From assembly GCA_003116995.1 (NCBI GenBank), contig BDSL01000033.1:372001-436000 (forward strand): a stretch of DNA of 64,000 nt, in the 5' to 3' direction. The position numbers and the translations under genes were made by a program. This document shows positions 35,430 to 46,736 of this stretch, one piece after another; position 1 is the first letter of the stretch, and every line of letters starts with the position of its first letter. The notes below the pieces were generated by a model. It ran no database searches and was not told the DNA's origin. It worked only from the letters and a program-made list of their open reading frames with translations. Source of the stretch: Yamagishiella unicocca (taxonomy: Eukaryota; Chlorophyta; Chlorophyceae; Chlamydomonadales; Volvocaceae).

Positions 35430-38400
35430 CTGCCGGGCGGGTGGGTGGGTGGCCAGGGGCGAGTGTTTATGAGGAGGGGGTAAACGCGGGTTTTGTGGGT
35501 GTCCACATATAAAGATATGACGAGCGGCGCGAGAGCAATAAGGAAAGTAAACGGAAGCCCTGCCCTGCCCGACCTGCCTGCCCTGCCCGACTTGCCCGAC
35601 TCTTTGATTGCCGCGAGAAGGCGGGTGTGTGAGGGCGGGTCCGTGGACGCCGCAGGGAGGGGTGCGGAGGAGGTCAGGCTGCGGAGGTCGCAGCAGGGTG
35701 CGGAGGCAAGCGAGGCGGCCCCCTCCCGAACGGGTCGTTGAAGCAGCGGTCAGACGCAGCTGGCGCGTCCCGCCCCTCCCCCGCTAGCTGTGTCCTTCCC
35801 TACCCCTGGCCCTCGTTGCTTTGCACCCCACCCACCCCTACCCCACCCCACGCCCCGGCTCACGAGATGCCATGCTCGGGAAGCGCATGCTGACGCCCAA
35901 CGGCAGCGGCGGCCGGCTGGCCAGAGCGCCTCCGCCGAACAGTCCACTCAGACCCATGCCGGTGGCCGCACCGCCGCCGCTGGCGGGTGCACCCGAGGCG
36001 AAGCCCGCCTCGCTGCCCGAGGCCATGGAGGCGGTCTCCACCCGCGGCTCAGGCGCTGGGGTGCGCATGCGGGCGCGGTCGGCGGCCTGCACGGGACGGG
36101 AGGCGAGTGGAGCGGGTTTGTATAAGAGGCGGAGAGGGGGGGAGAGGGGTCCAGCGAGGAGAAGCAGCGCTTGGGGGTTGGCAACGATGCCACGCCGCGC
36201 CACCGTCAAAGCAGCTCGGAGGACGCTGTAATGGTGTGAATGGGCAACTGCATAGATGCGCCTGGCGGTGAAGAGGGGGGTGGGGGGTGGGGGCTGCGGG
36301 GGCACACGGCGCGGCTCACCTCGTGGTTGGCGGTCGCGAGGGCCTGGTGGGTGGCCAGCAGCCGCTGCTCCATCTCGGCCAGGGCGGCCTGTCGGGGGAG
36401 AGGGGAGGGTGCGGGGCAGGCGGGGTGGGGAATCACGAGATGAGGTGGTTCAGGTCGCAGCGATGGCGAAGGCCCCCCGTAAGTAGGCCCCCCGCTGCGC
36501 CTCCAGGCGCTCAACCGAGCTTTCGGAATCGAGGGCCAGGGTCAGGGGGCGAACCCCGCCCCTTGACCCACTACTCAAGGCCGCTGCCCTGCCGCCGCAC
36601 CTCCAGGCCGTTGCGCTCGCGAGCCGCCTCCTCCAGCTGCCCCTCCAGCTCCGCCACTTGCACCTGGGGGAACGGGGCGGTCACCACGGGAGGGGTTTGT
36701 GAGGCAAGGCCCCACCTTGGGAGGGGCAGAGGGGGGCAGTAATCCGCACCGGAGGGCAGGGGGGGGGGCGTAATCCGCGCCCGAGCAACAGCGCGAGGAA
36801 GGTCGTAATCCGCACCGGAGGGTTGGGGCGAGTAGCAGTCAAGGAGCAGTCATGACCCCAGCGAGCAGCCGAACCGACCATACCGCCAAGCTGTTTAAAG
36901 GGCGGGGTCAAGAGGACGCAGAAAGCAGCACATGGGCCGGCACCAGCACCGGCACTGCGCGGCACCGGCACTGCACGGCACTGCACGGCACTGCGCGGCA
37001 CTGCGCGGCGTACCTTGAGGTTCTGCGACTCCGCCTCCGCCTCCGCCAGCTGGTGCGAGGCCGCCTCCGCCTGATGGGACGCCTCCTCCGCCTGGTGAGT
37101 GGCGGCCTCTGCCTGCTGCGCCGCCGCCTCCGTGGAGCCGTTCTTCGCGATGAGCTGCTCCTCCAGGTCGTCCACGAGGTCCTGATCAGGCAGCAGACAG
37201 GGGAGGGGAAACCCGGGCGGGGAGGGGCTCAACGGATTAAAGGTATGCGCTTCGCGAGTTGGGGAAGGCGGTAGGTCGAGAAGCCGAGGCGAGGTTGATG
37301 AAACCGACAGGAAAAGGGATTCCTCTTTCTTCCGGGGGAAGTGCGCCTGCCAGTGGTCCTGGTCTCGTTGCAGCTCCCGGTCACAACACCGACCGCGGTC
37401 TCCCTCGCGGTCCATGAGGAAGCGGGGGGATGGCGGGTTCCGAGGAAGACCCGTGGATGCGGGTGGGTTGTGCGTTTCGCTCACCTGTAGGCGAGCCGCC
37501 TCATTGGACACCTCCTCCAGCTGCGTCTCCAGAGCCTCGTACTCCTTCTTGAGCTTGACCATCTCAGCTGCGGCGGCGGCAACGGCGCTGTCGTTCGCGG
37601 CCGCCGCTCCACCGGTCGCCTGCGACATCGTGGCCGCCGCCGCCGCCACCACTGAGGCCATCGAGCCCGAGTCCTTGGCTTCGGGGGCAACGGACGCGAT
37701 GTCCACCAGGAACCCGGGGTTCGCCTGGGGGCCGGGGGATGCATTGAGGGGCGGGGGGGAGCCTCAGGCCGCTGTACGACCCACAAACACATACACAACC
37801 CCAAGGCCGAGCTCGCTCCTCGCCACTCGCCCGTGGCGGTGGGCAGCCTACGCAAAGGATCCACCAGCCGTACCCGTGCCCGTCGCCCCTACTACGCAGC
37901 CGCCGTCGGCCTGCCCTCCCAGCAGCCACCACCCGCTCCTGGCACCCCACCACCACCACCGCCCCCCCGGACCCCGGCCCCCCCGGATCCCGGCCCCCCT
38001 CACCTGCGCCATGGCCAGCAGCGCCAGCTGGATTGGCCTCATCCGCTTGGCCTCCGTGTTCATTCCGGCGTTGATGCCCCGCTTGGTCTTGCCCCAGTGG
38101 GTGGTGTTCTCCGAGGCGATCACGATGCCGCCGCCGTCCCAGCCGCCCACCTTCATCAGGAAGGTGGACCCGTTGTTCATGTTGCCGGCCGGGACGAAGT
38201 GCTCCCGCTCGCCGCCTGGAGGGGAGCAGGGAGCCGGAGGGCCAGCAGGGCCGGGTCGGGCGAGCCAGCGCGAGCGGAGGTGAGTATGAGGGGCGGAGGA
38301 AGAGAGACGGAGAGAGAGAGGATCCGTTGCCAGAAACCAGGAAAGCACATTATGGCGGAGCGGTGAGCTGGATGCGCCAGGGCGCGGACGGGTTGCTGCC

Positions 38401-41400
38401 GTCTTCCTTCCCCTCTTTGGTCTCCGCACTCACCTACAGACTCGACAACGCGCGCCGAGACGTGCACGCAGTTGGACGGGCAGGTGCTCTGCAGCATGTG
38501 CACCTCGGAGGGCAGCTGGCCGGTGAAGTACATGACGGGGTGGCTGTGGCCCACCAGCACACCCTGAACCAGGTGGGAGGGCAGGGCGAGGAGCAGGGAA
38601 GGGGGGGAGCGGGGGGGGGAAGTCAAGCACATGGCGGGCAGGCGGGAGGGGAAACGTGGGCTGGTCATGATAGGTCAGCTGCAACCCGGGTGCGTTCTTA
38701 GCGTTCTTAGCGTTTGAGGGTTTGAGGGCTTCAGCCGACCACAAGCCCACTCCCACCTGCGCCGGTCCCGTGTGGATGCCGATGGCCAGCAGCAGCTTGA
38801 GGCGCTTGCTGCCAAGCGCGGAGGTGTCGGAGGCGGCGATCAGCGAGCGAGCCAGGCCCAGAGCGTGCAGCACCTGGTCGCCCACGTTATCCATACCTGA
38901 CGAGCGAGGGGGAGGGGAGGTAAGGGGGGTTACAAGAAGGGGGGGGGGCGAGAAGGGCGAAGGAAGGCGGTAGATGGCGGTGGGGAAGCGTAGGCGCCAG
39001 CAGCTCGGTGGAGTGTGCAGCTGTGTGGGCGGGTCAGGCGGCAGCCACCCCCCCGGGTGGATGGACGCGGTAGCGGGGCGCAGCCGCTGCTCCCGGCGCG
39101 AACGCGTGCCGATGCCTCGAGCCTAGGCGCCTGCTGCCGCCCCGTCCCGCCCCTGGGGAGCTAGCACCTCTCGTTCCCTCGGCTCCCAGCACTCCCAGCC
39201 CCCTCCCCCTCCCTCCTCACCGCTGACGATGAGGAACGAGTCGTCCAGCCCCTCCATCAGGTAGCAGCCGTGCTGCTCCAGCAGGGTGTCGAGGTCGTGG
39301 AACAGCGCCGACAGCGCCACCAGCAGGTCCGAGGCGGGCACCGAGGTCAGCAGCTCGGCCAGGTTGGAGATGCATACCTGGAGCAGCGTCAGCTGGTCGA
39401 ACATCTGCGCAGGCAGCAGCGGAGGCGGCAGGGGAGAGGAGGACAGGCGAAAGGGAGGGAGAGGCAGTCGGGGTGGAGAGAGGACTCCCCGCGCGGAGGA
39501 GCTTGGGTCGTCAGCAGAGCACGGCGTTGGTGGTACCAGTATATACAGCGCGTTCCGCCCTCACCCGCCCTCGCCGTCCCTCATCCATACTCATCGCCCC
39601 AGCTGCTGCGGAGGCTGTCGAGGGTATCGGCTCCCCGAGTCCCGACCCACCTGCAGAGTGGTCGAGGTGGTCCCTGCGTCGATGCCCTTGACGACCTTGG
39701 GCGGCAGCGACGAGAAGCGCGCGGGGCCGGTGAGGAAGGGCGCCAAGTCCAGGGCGCCGCCCGAGCCGCCGCGCAGCAGCACCCGGCCCGGCAGCATCTC
39801 GCCGGGGATGGCGCCGGCGATCTCCCCAGCCTGGTAGACGGTGTCGCGGAAGCGCAGGTGTGCGGCGATGCGCGCAAGGATCTCCTGCGGGTGGTTTGGT
39901 TTGGGTTGGTTTGGGTTAGTTTTAGTTGAGTCTTAGTAGGGTTGGTTTGGTTTGGGTTGGGTTGAGGGCGGCGGGGTGAGAGGTGTCAGCCAGCTAGATA
40001 TTGGGATTGGGGTGGGTGAGAGGGATTCTCACAGTCGTCGCCACTGCCGCACACAAGCATAGGAGCGACCAACACGCCCAAACGGACACGCACCTGGCGG
40101 CCGAAGGGCTTGACCACGTAGTCGTTCGATCCCGCCGCCAGACCCTCCACGATGTGCTCCTCCTTGGACTTGGCCGAGATCATAATGACGGGGATGCACG
40201 ACAGCGGGTACATCTCCCGCAGCTTGCGGCACACCTCGTAGCCGCTCATTCCGGGCATCATCACGTCCAGCAGGATCACGTCGGGCAGCCGCTCCTCAGA
40301 GGTCAGCACCTGGAGCGCCTCCTGGCCGTCCATGGCCTGCGGATGTGTCCGAGTGTGCGTGTGTTGACGTACCGCTGAGCCGCCTAAGCCGCGAGCACTT
40401 GATGAAAATCGACGGCATGTCATGTGTCTTGACTTACCCCCACGCTGCGTGTGGTTGTGCCAGCTAGGCCTTACCGTCCGCAATCCCCTCCACCCCCTCC
40501 ACACCTCTCACCCATTCCCCCACACCTCCCACCCAACCCTCCCACCCAACTGACGGTTTTTCCTGGCATCCACGGGTCTTCCTCGAAATCCCACCCAACC
40601 CCCCACACCTCCCTCCGGGTCTTTTTTGCACCCCCCAAAGCGCGCCCACCTGCAGGATCTCGTACCCCACGGGCGCCAGCAGGTTCTGGATGACCAGCTG
40701 GTTGACCGGGTCGTCGTCCACCGACAGCACCCGCACCTTGCTGCCCTTCTCGCGGAAGGAATTCTTGCGCTTCAGCGCGCCCTGAGGAAGAGGACGGGAG
40801 GCGGAGGCGCAGGGGGAGGCGGAGGCGGAGGGGGAGGGGGAGGGGCTGCTGATTAGGAAGGACCTCGCGCTGGCGGAGCGGGTGACAACTTCGGGAGCTC
40901 CCCCATGTATGGCCGGCTGGCGGCCGCGACCCGCAAGCAGTTACCGGCGGACCGCAGCGAGCCCCCCGTCAGGGCCCCGCACTAGTACCACCCCCAAGCC
41001 GCCGCCCCCCTACCTTCATTAGGGCGGCAGCGTCGTTGAGGCTCATGGGTCCGCTCACCTGCGGGGCGGTCGGGGTAAGGCCGGTTGGTGAGGAAACCCC
41101 GAATGGAACGGGGCAAGGGAAGCCATACGGGGGTGGATGGGGGGGGGACGATGGCAGCTGGCTTGGTGCAGTAGTACAGGTGGTGGGGCGGGGTGGCGAG
41201 GAAGCCAGTGGACCGAGATCAGCCGAGCAGGTGGTGGAAAGGGAAGCGGGGCCCGACCCGGTCGCGAAGCGAAGAGACTAAGGGGTGGCCGACGCCGGCG
41301 TAATCCCAGCCCTGTCAGACCACTCGCCATACAGCCCAGCTCTCCCCGCTCACCTGCGGGCCCGCTGTGATGCTCTTGGCGCCAGCAGCGGCAGTCCCGT

Positions 41401-44400
41401 CGCGGCTGTCCCTCGCCGCCGCCGCCGTGTGGCCCGACAGCTGTTCGCTGCTTCCATTGGCTGCGGGAGGCAGGGAGGCAGGCAGCAGCCAGGGGTACCA
41501 CACCATGAGACGGCAAGTCCGCAATCAAGGCGGAAGCCAGCCAGCCAGCCAGCCAGCCAGGCGAAGGGAGCAAACGGGAGGGGACTCCGAAACACGCGCG
41601 TTGCTGCGGAGCTCGACTACTGGCCCGCTGGGAGATGCCTCCTACCATGATGCTTGTCCTCTCCGTGCGGCGCCGATGCGGCGGTCGCTGAGCCCAAGCG
41701 GGCGGCCGCCGCGGATTGGGCGTGGGAGCCGCTGGCCGGGGGCACAGGGCCCAGGGAGCTCTTGCCGGTTTCGGAGGGCGGCTTCTTCGCGCCGCCAAGC
41801 ATCTTGTCGGTGAAAGAGCCGCGGCGCGAGGGGGCGCGGCGAGGGGGGTTGTTTCCGGCGCCGGGTGCGGTGCCGCGGACGGCTGCCAACTGAGAGTGCT
41901 CAACAGGGCCAGCCACGGGCTCAGTCGGCGTCCCCTGTGGCTGCCCCTCGTTTGGGTGCTCTGAGTGAATCTGTGGGGGCAAGACGGGACGAGGGGAGGG
42001 GACGCACGGACGAGAGGGTTGCATGGAAAACCTGTGTACGGACGCGAAAAACCGTACGGACGCGAGGGTGGGGGTGCGGGCGAGGAGAAATGTGGGGCGA
42101 GGGCCGTGACTCGTGAGGGATGGTTGGGGAGGTGTGCGAAGGTCACCCCTCCCACGGCGACCTGCGAAGCACCTCGCCACCTTCGTCCTTCGCACCACTA
42201 GGGGAGATGCGAAACACCCCGCTCTGTGGCAGCAGCCACGACCGCAAACCGCTCGACTGCCGCTGCCGTCAGCATCGATGCCCGGTTCGCTCGAGGCAGG
42301 TCAGGCGACGGAGGCGCGACGCAGCGCAGCCCAGACAGCGTTCTGCGCGGCCTCCCTCCCGGGGGTTGGGGGCCACTGACCTTGAGAGTGAAATAGAATG
42401 TAGTGCCCTGTCCCTCCCGTGACTTGACGCTGATCCTGCCGCCGTGCGCCTCCACCAGCTGCTTCACCAAGTTGAGGCCCAGGCCCGTGCCGCCGTACTT
42501 GCGGGTCACCGACATGTCCACCTGGGGGGGGGGGGAAGAGGAGGAAGGCGAGGAGGAAGGCGAGTAGGGCGCAGTGAAGCGGGGAGCGGCGTGTTAAACC
42601 CTAAAACCCTTCGTCTGCATGCCATGCATGCATGTAGAATGAAAGCGAGCAGCTCACAGCAGCGGGGTTCCCTTTGCGCCAAGGTTGGTTTATAGCACTG
42701 GTAATGGTGCCCCTAGGGGAGGGGCGGGGCGAGCGGGAGAGGTCTCAGATGCCCTTAGCTTACAGTGCGCGCGGTGAGTCTCACGGTATCCGGCCCGCAC
42801 CTGTTCAAACGCGAGGAAGATCTGGTCGAACTTGTCTTCCGGGATGCCTATGCCCGTGTCGGACACGGCCACCTCGACCTCGTCGTCCTTTACGGACGCG
42901 CCGATGGAGATGAAGCCGTTGTGTGTGAACTTGCAGCTGTTACCAATTAGGTTGTGGAACACCTGGATGATGCGACCCGTGTCGCCCAGCACGAACGGCA
43001 CGTTCTCGCGCAGGTCGTTGACCAGCTTAACGCCGCGCTTGGCCAGCGGCTGGCACAGGTCGATCACGTCGTCCACCACGCGCTTCAGGTTGACCTTTTC
43101 GTGCTTGATGGTCAGCTTGCCCTGCGCACGCGCAAGCGGGATGGCAGACAGGAACCGGTTAGTCGACACAGGACATGGGAAGTGCAGCTGGTGCATAGCG
43201 AGGGGGAGGGGGACGATACGTGCGCAGGACACGCCGCTCGCGTCAGTGCACTTGCACCACTCAGCGAATTCGGTCCAGCGCGCACCGCTACCACACATTC
43301 GGCAATCCCTCCCGTTTCGATCCCAGCGATAACGCAATAGACCCACTGAAGGGCGCCAGGCAATCGCCCCGTGTCCGTCCCTCAATCCTCGTTCTTTGGA
43401 TTTCGCCACTGCACACACCTTGCGCATAGACGCGGCGTCCAGGATGTCATTGATGAGGTTGAGCAATCGCGCGCCGCTGGTCTTGATCGTGGTGATCGTC
43501 TTCAGCGCCTGCTCACAGTCGACGGCGACAGGTACGACAACGTCAACGTCTCGGACTTCCCGTTCAAACTTCCATTCCAACACATGACAGCTGTCCATCT
43601 TCCATCCCGACCCACATGGGGTAGGAAAACCCTAGCACGATGGCCTGCCGGTCCTGCCGTACCAACCAAATTGACCGACCCAAATCGCCTGCTCGCCTCC
43701 TCCAAACCAATCCATCATCCACTGAGTGTTTTCCACTATACGCCATATAAGGCCCCCTCCTCCTTTCCTCCGGCCCGCACCTGATCGTTGATGTCGCCGC
43801 ATGAGCCCACAAGCAGGGCATCCGACAGACCAATGATGCCGTTCAGCGGCGTACGCAACTCATGACTCATGGACGACATGAAACGCTCCTTTTGCTCGAC
43901 GAGGTCCTTCAGCTCCTGGATCACTTGGATCCTGCGACGTTACGGCATTTCCAACGATGGCCCAGGGGGTGATACCGGCAACGTGGTGGCGCTGAGCAGG
44001 GGCCGGCTGATGCACGCGCCGGCCGCGTTGGCAGATTGAATCCTCGCAGTAGCAGGCGGTGGGTCGTGCAAATACAAACTTTCCCCGAGCCATTTCGTCT
44101 CGCATTACAGCGCATACTTCGCGCAGGTAAATGGTGAACAATGCAGCACGCCGAACGTGCACGGCGACAAGCGGCGGGAAACAGGACAGCAGCGGCGGCG
44201 ACATTTTGTTGCACAGCGCAAGCCGGTGAGGGCAGCAGCCGTGAGCGGGTAGGTCACAAGACAGGACATCAGAAACGCGTAGATTCCAGGATGTGACGCA
44301 CCGGTTGCCTTCCTCCACGATCCTCATTGCAATGAGGCGGCGCTGCTCGATGGTGAGGAAGTTGCCGTGCAGCAGCGAGGAGCTGAACATCACCTTGCCC

Positions 44401-46736
44401 AGGAAATCGCACCCGCACCACAGCCACTCCTCCGTATACACGTCCACCACGCCGAGCTTGACGATGATCCAGATCATGGGGAAGGTGAACCACAAGCCCT
44501 GACGCGCCACACCACCGGAAAATCACTTTGTGAGGAAATATCGACGCGACGGTGCGGCCGACGCGACGGTGCGGCCGACGCACGCGCCGTCTGTCTCAGT
44601 TGAGGCACAAAGCAAGCCTACTGAGGCCCGATGTACATGCAGACTTAGGATGGGGTTCTCGTACAAACAAGGAGTTGGGCTTATGTGATGTGCGGCATAC
44701 ATGGTATTGTGATCGAGAAGCATCCGACGCGTCACGTAAATATGGAGGGGGACATGCGCAACCGGTGGATACGTTGTGCTATGCTGCTGTCTTTGCTACC
44801 CTGGCTACTGCCCTGGCTGACAGCTCACCACGGCGAATATGCGCAGCACCTCCAAGCTGACCCTGCTGCTGTCGTGCCTTGCCTCCGCGATAGAACTGAG
44901 TAGCCGGATGCATGGGCGGACAAGGAATAGGAATTAGGGCGTTAGCTTACTCCCGAGTGCAACGGCATGAACATGGCCTTTGCCAAAGACATGGGCTGCA
45001 CCTCCTAACAGCACCCAGCCGAGTGGCCAGCACGGGCCACGCCAGCTGCGCAGCGCTTCCCAGCGACGAACGTCCCGAAATGGCTGAGCATTGGCTTGCA
45101 TGTGCATTCCCAAACCCGGCGCGTGCGTGATGAACATTGGCTGCGTCCGATTTCTAAAAACACCTCGCGCGAGAATACTTAATTCGCGTGCTAGCTACAG
45201 GGCTCAGCTGCGATTTCATGGCGGCAAACCCAATCCATCCGTACTCACGCGTGGAACATGGTCCACATGCTGTAAACTACGTAGGTGAAGAAAACCCAAG
45301 CCACGCAGTACAGGACGACTGCGCGGGAAGGGGAGGGAGTAGGCAGATGTGCCACGTCAGCCCAACGCGAGGTGTTCAACGGATTACGCGTGCGTGGATG
45401 GACAGCAGCTCGAGCTACACCTTGCTGTCACATCCCCATGAGGTACAAAGGGCTATCGCGACGTTAGTGCAAGGTACCGGCAACCGTAGCTTTTAAGAAA
45501 GGACGTGGATTGCAGTCGAAGCCGTCGTTTTGGAAAACCACCTTATCAGCTAGACTACGCTACTCCGGCCCGGGTCCCCAGTCGTTCTGCGGCCTGCCCT
45601 CCCACCCCGTAGCCCGCCAGTCCGACATACTCGAAAGGAATTTGTTGTACGCCAAGAACGCCAGGATACCGAATGAGATCATCAGGACGTCCGCGAGCAT
45701 TACTGAGTACACCTGTGGTCGAGGAGGGAGGCGTTGCAATGCTAGAACGTCAGTACCCTTTCGGCGTTTTCTTCCCCGGCAGAATATGATCCAGGTCCCA
45801 AATGGCTACACGAAGCGGCAACAGGTCAAAGGTAACACGACGCCGATCGGAGGTGTCAGCCCGAGTGGGCTAACCCTGGTCACCAGTCCAGTACCCCCCT
45901 CAAGGCGCGTGTCTGGTGTGCACCCGGCAGACCACGAACTAGGATGCATACCTTGATGCGGCTGAAGTCGGAGATAATGCTCAACAGGTACACCATTGCA
46001 GGGGTGGTGAGAAGCCACATAACCGTGCGAAGCAGTTGGAAACCCTGGCCCCAGGAGTCCCGCACGACGGGTGAGTAGCCCCTCCATGACAGATAGTCGT
46101 TAAAGCCGGCCAAGAAGTTGATATAACATGCCAGCAGAGCTAGCTGAAACTTCGCGCTCTCGCGCTCAAAGAGGAGGGTAATGAAGTTCAGACCAAACGC
46201 TGTGGAGAAGGCTATCATCGGCCATGTATAGCAGTTGGGGTCAGCCTGCAAGCAATCAGCGGAATGATTGCCGTCATCACCTGGCCGGCTGCCCGCAAAA
46301 CAAACTGCTACGTAGCATTTAGTCGACACTCGCCGACTGTCTACCTTGCCATGAAACTCCGCCGTAAGCTCTGCGTCACCAATACCGCTTGTGCAAAGAA
46401 GGTAAGCACTCAAGAGGAATATGAGAACACCGAACCTGCGGGGGCGTGATGGTTTCACAGACACCCGGCACCGGCAACGCGACATAAAGTACGATGGCTT
46501 CCTTCGTGTGCAAACTGTGCAACTCATCGTGCCAGGATGGTACATCATGTCTAATCCTGAGGCGCCAGCGGAAGAGTTACGTACCCGGCAATGGCCACCG
46601 AGAACGACACGCGTGCGCGTCGCTCCACGGCCTTTTGAAAGGCTTGTGCATCTGTATCACGCTGGTTTGTTTCAATGGCATCAATCCTGTCCTGCAGGTG
46701 AGCCGGCAGGGTCGAGGCCTTTCCGCCCCCACCCAT
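35230..46736 (-). CDS. HKR: Histidine-kinase rhodopsin with receiver, degenerate cyclase and SAM domain (chlamyopsin/HKR type)
   Basis: Light-sensor enzyme of the algal histidine-kinase rhodopsin family. Exons on minus: 46736-46585, 46435-46345, 46245-45952, 45712-45631, 45318-45249, 44895-44829, 44498-44302, 43931-43781, 43511-43419, 43121-42801, 42521-42381, 41970-41646, 41460-41354, 41058-41014, 40781-40650, 40336-40094, 39884-39651, 39404-39221, 38896-38757, 38563-38434, 38215-38004, 37724-37485, 37181-37014, 36663-36601, 36388-36320, 36086-35864, 35429-35230. They total 4374 bases, 1457 residues, every junction in phase. Order: cytosolic start and extra membrane helix (to 70), seven-helix rhodopsin (86-300), HisKA and HATPase (318-553), Ser/Ala/Gly linker, receiver (725-837), cyclase-like region (about 915-1070), coiled coils (1190-1317), SAM (about 1392-1457). 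The ATG at 46736 has A at -3. The acceptor before exon 9 may be three bases later. Domain details are in separate entries. Confidence 0.93.
36739..36826 (+). repeat. Cluster of three family-B-like units
   Basis: Rhodopsin intron with gtaatccgcaccggaggg, gtaatccgcgcccgag and gtaatccgcaccggaggg in a row; only the first part resembles family B. Confidence 0.6.
36945..37010 (+). repeat. 10-bp tandem repeat beside a rhodopsin splice donor
   Basis: Units of ggcactgcac/ggcactgcgc, ending directly at the donor of exon 37181-37014. Confidence 0.85.
37436..37462 (-). repeat. Family A, copy 6
   Basis: Rhodopsin intron, core cgaggaagacccgtggatgc, about 25 bases from the donor of exon 37724-37485. Confidence 0.8.
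38004..39404 (-). other. Class III nucleotide cyclase-like domain of the HKR protein, catalytic residues degenerate
   Basis: Exons 39404-39221, 38896-38757, 38563-38434 and 38215-38004. Recognisable cyclase framework: [14 protein letters not shown], then [19 protein letters not shown], then [15 protein letters not shown], then [13 protein letters not shown] and [15 protein letters not shown]. The first metal aspartate (normally FxDIxGFT) is Cys here. The second (GDAY) survives as DDSF. The usual GDTVNTASR is GQLPSEVHM, so the ribose-orienting Asn and the transition-state Arg are absent. Family membership is fairly sure; activity is doubtful. Confidence 0.8.
40094..40781 (-). other. Response-regulator receiver domain of the HKR protein
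   Basis: Two exons. [12 protein letters not shown] supplies the acidic pocket, [13 protein letters not shown] the phospho-acceptor Asp780, VIMISAKS the switch serine and YVVKPFG the lysine. All receiver residues are present, so His341 to Asp780 phosphotransfer within or between chains is plausible. Confidence 0.95.
40552..40590 (+). repeat. Family A, copy 7
   Basis: Rhodopsin intron between the two receiver exons: acggttttt, then gcatccacgggtcttcctcg. Confidence 0.85.
42381..43931 (-). other. Histidine kinase domains of the HKR protein
   Basis: Four exons. The H-box is [15 protein letters not shown] with phospho-acceptor His341, after a basic/acidic helix from helix G. The HATPase has the N-box [12 protein letters not shown]1 [13 protein letters not shown]-box FLAFEQ and G2 [14 protein letters not shown]. 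All motifs needed for ATP binding and autophosphorylation are present, so this part looks active. Confidence 0.95.
44302..46245 (-). other. Rhodopsin domain of the HKR protein (helices A-G)
   Basis: Five exons give seven hydrophobic helices. Helix A starts [13 protein letters not shown]. Helix C reads [10 protein letters not shown], aligning with RYADWLFTTP of bacteriorhodopsin, so Met157 replaces the proton-acceptor aspartate. Helix F reads [16 protein letters not shown] across an intron. Helix G reads [13 protein letters not shown]: Lys287 is the retinal-binding lysine, with Asp283 four residues before it, as Asp212 and Lys216 in bacteriorhodopsin. Intron phases agree at each junction. Confidence 0.93.

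Noticed and set aside
39891..39965. Telomere-like ggtttgggtt run as a possible true telomere remnant
   Set aside because: The unit is irregular and lies in an intron of an intact gene; kept only as part of the scattered-motif finding.
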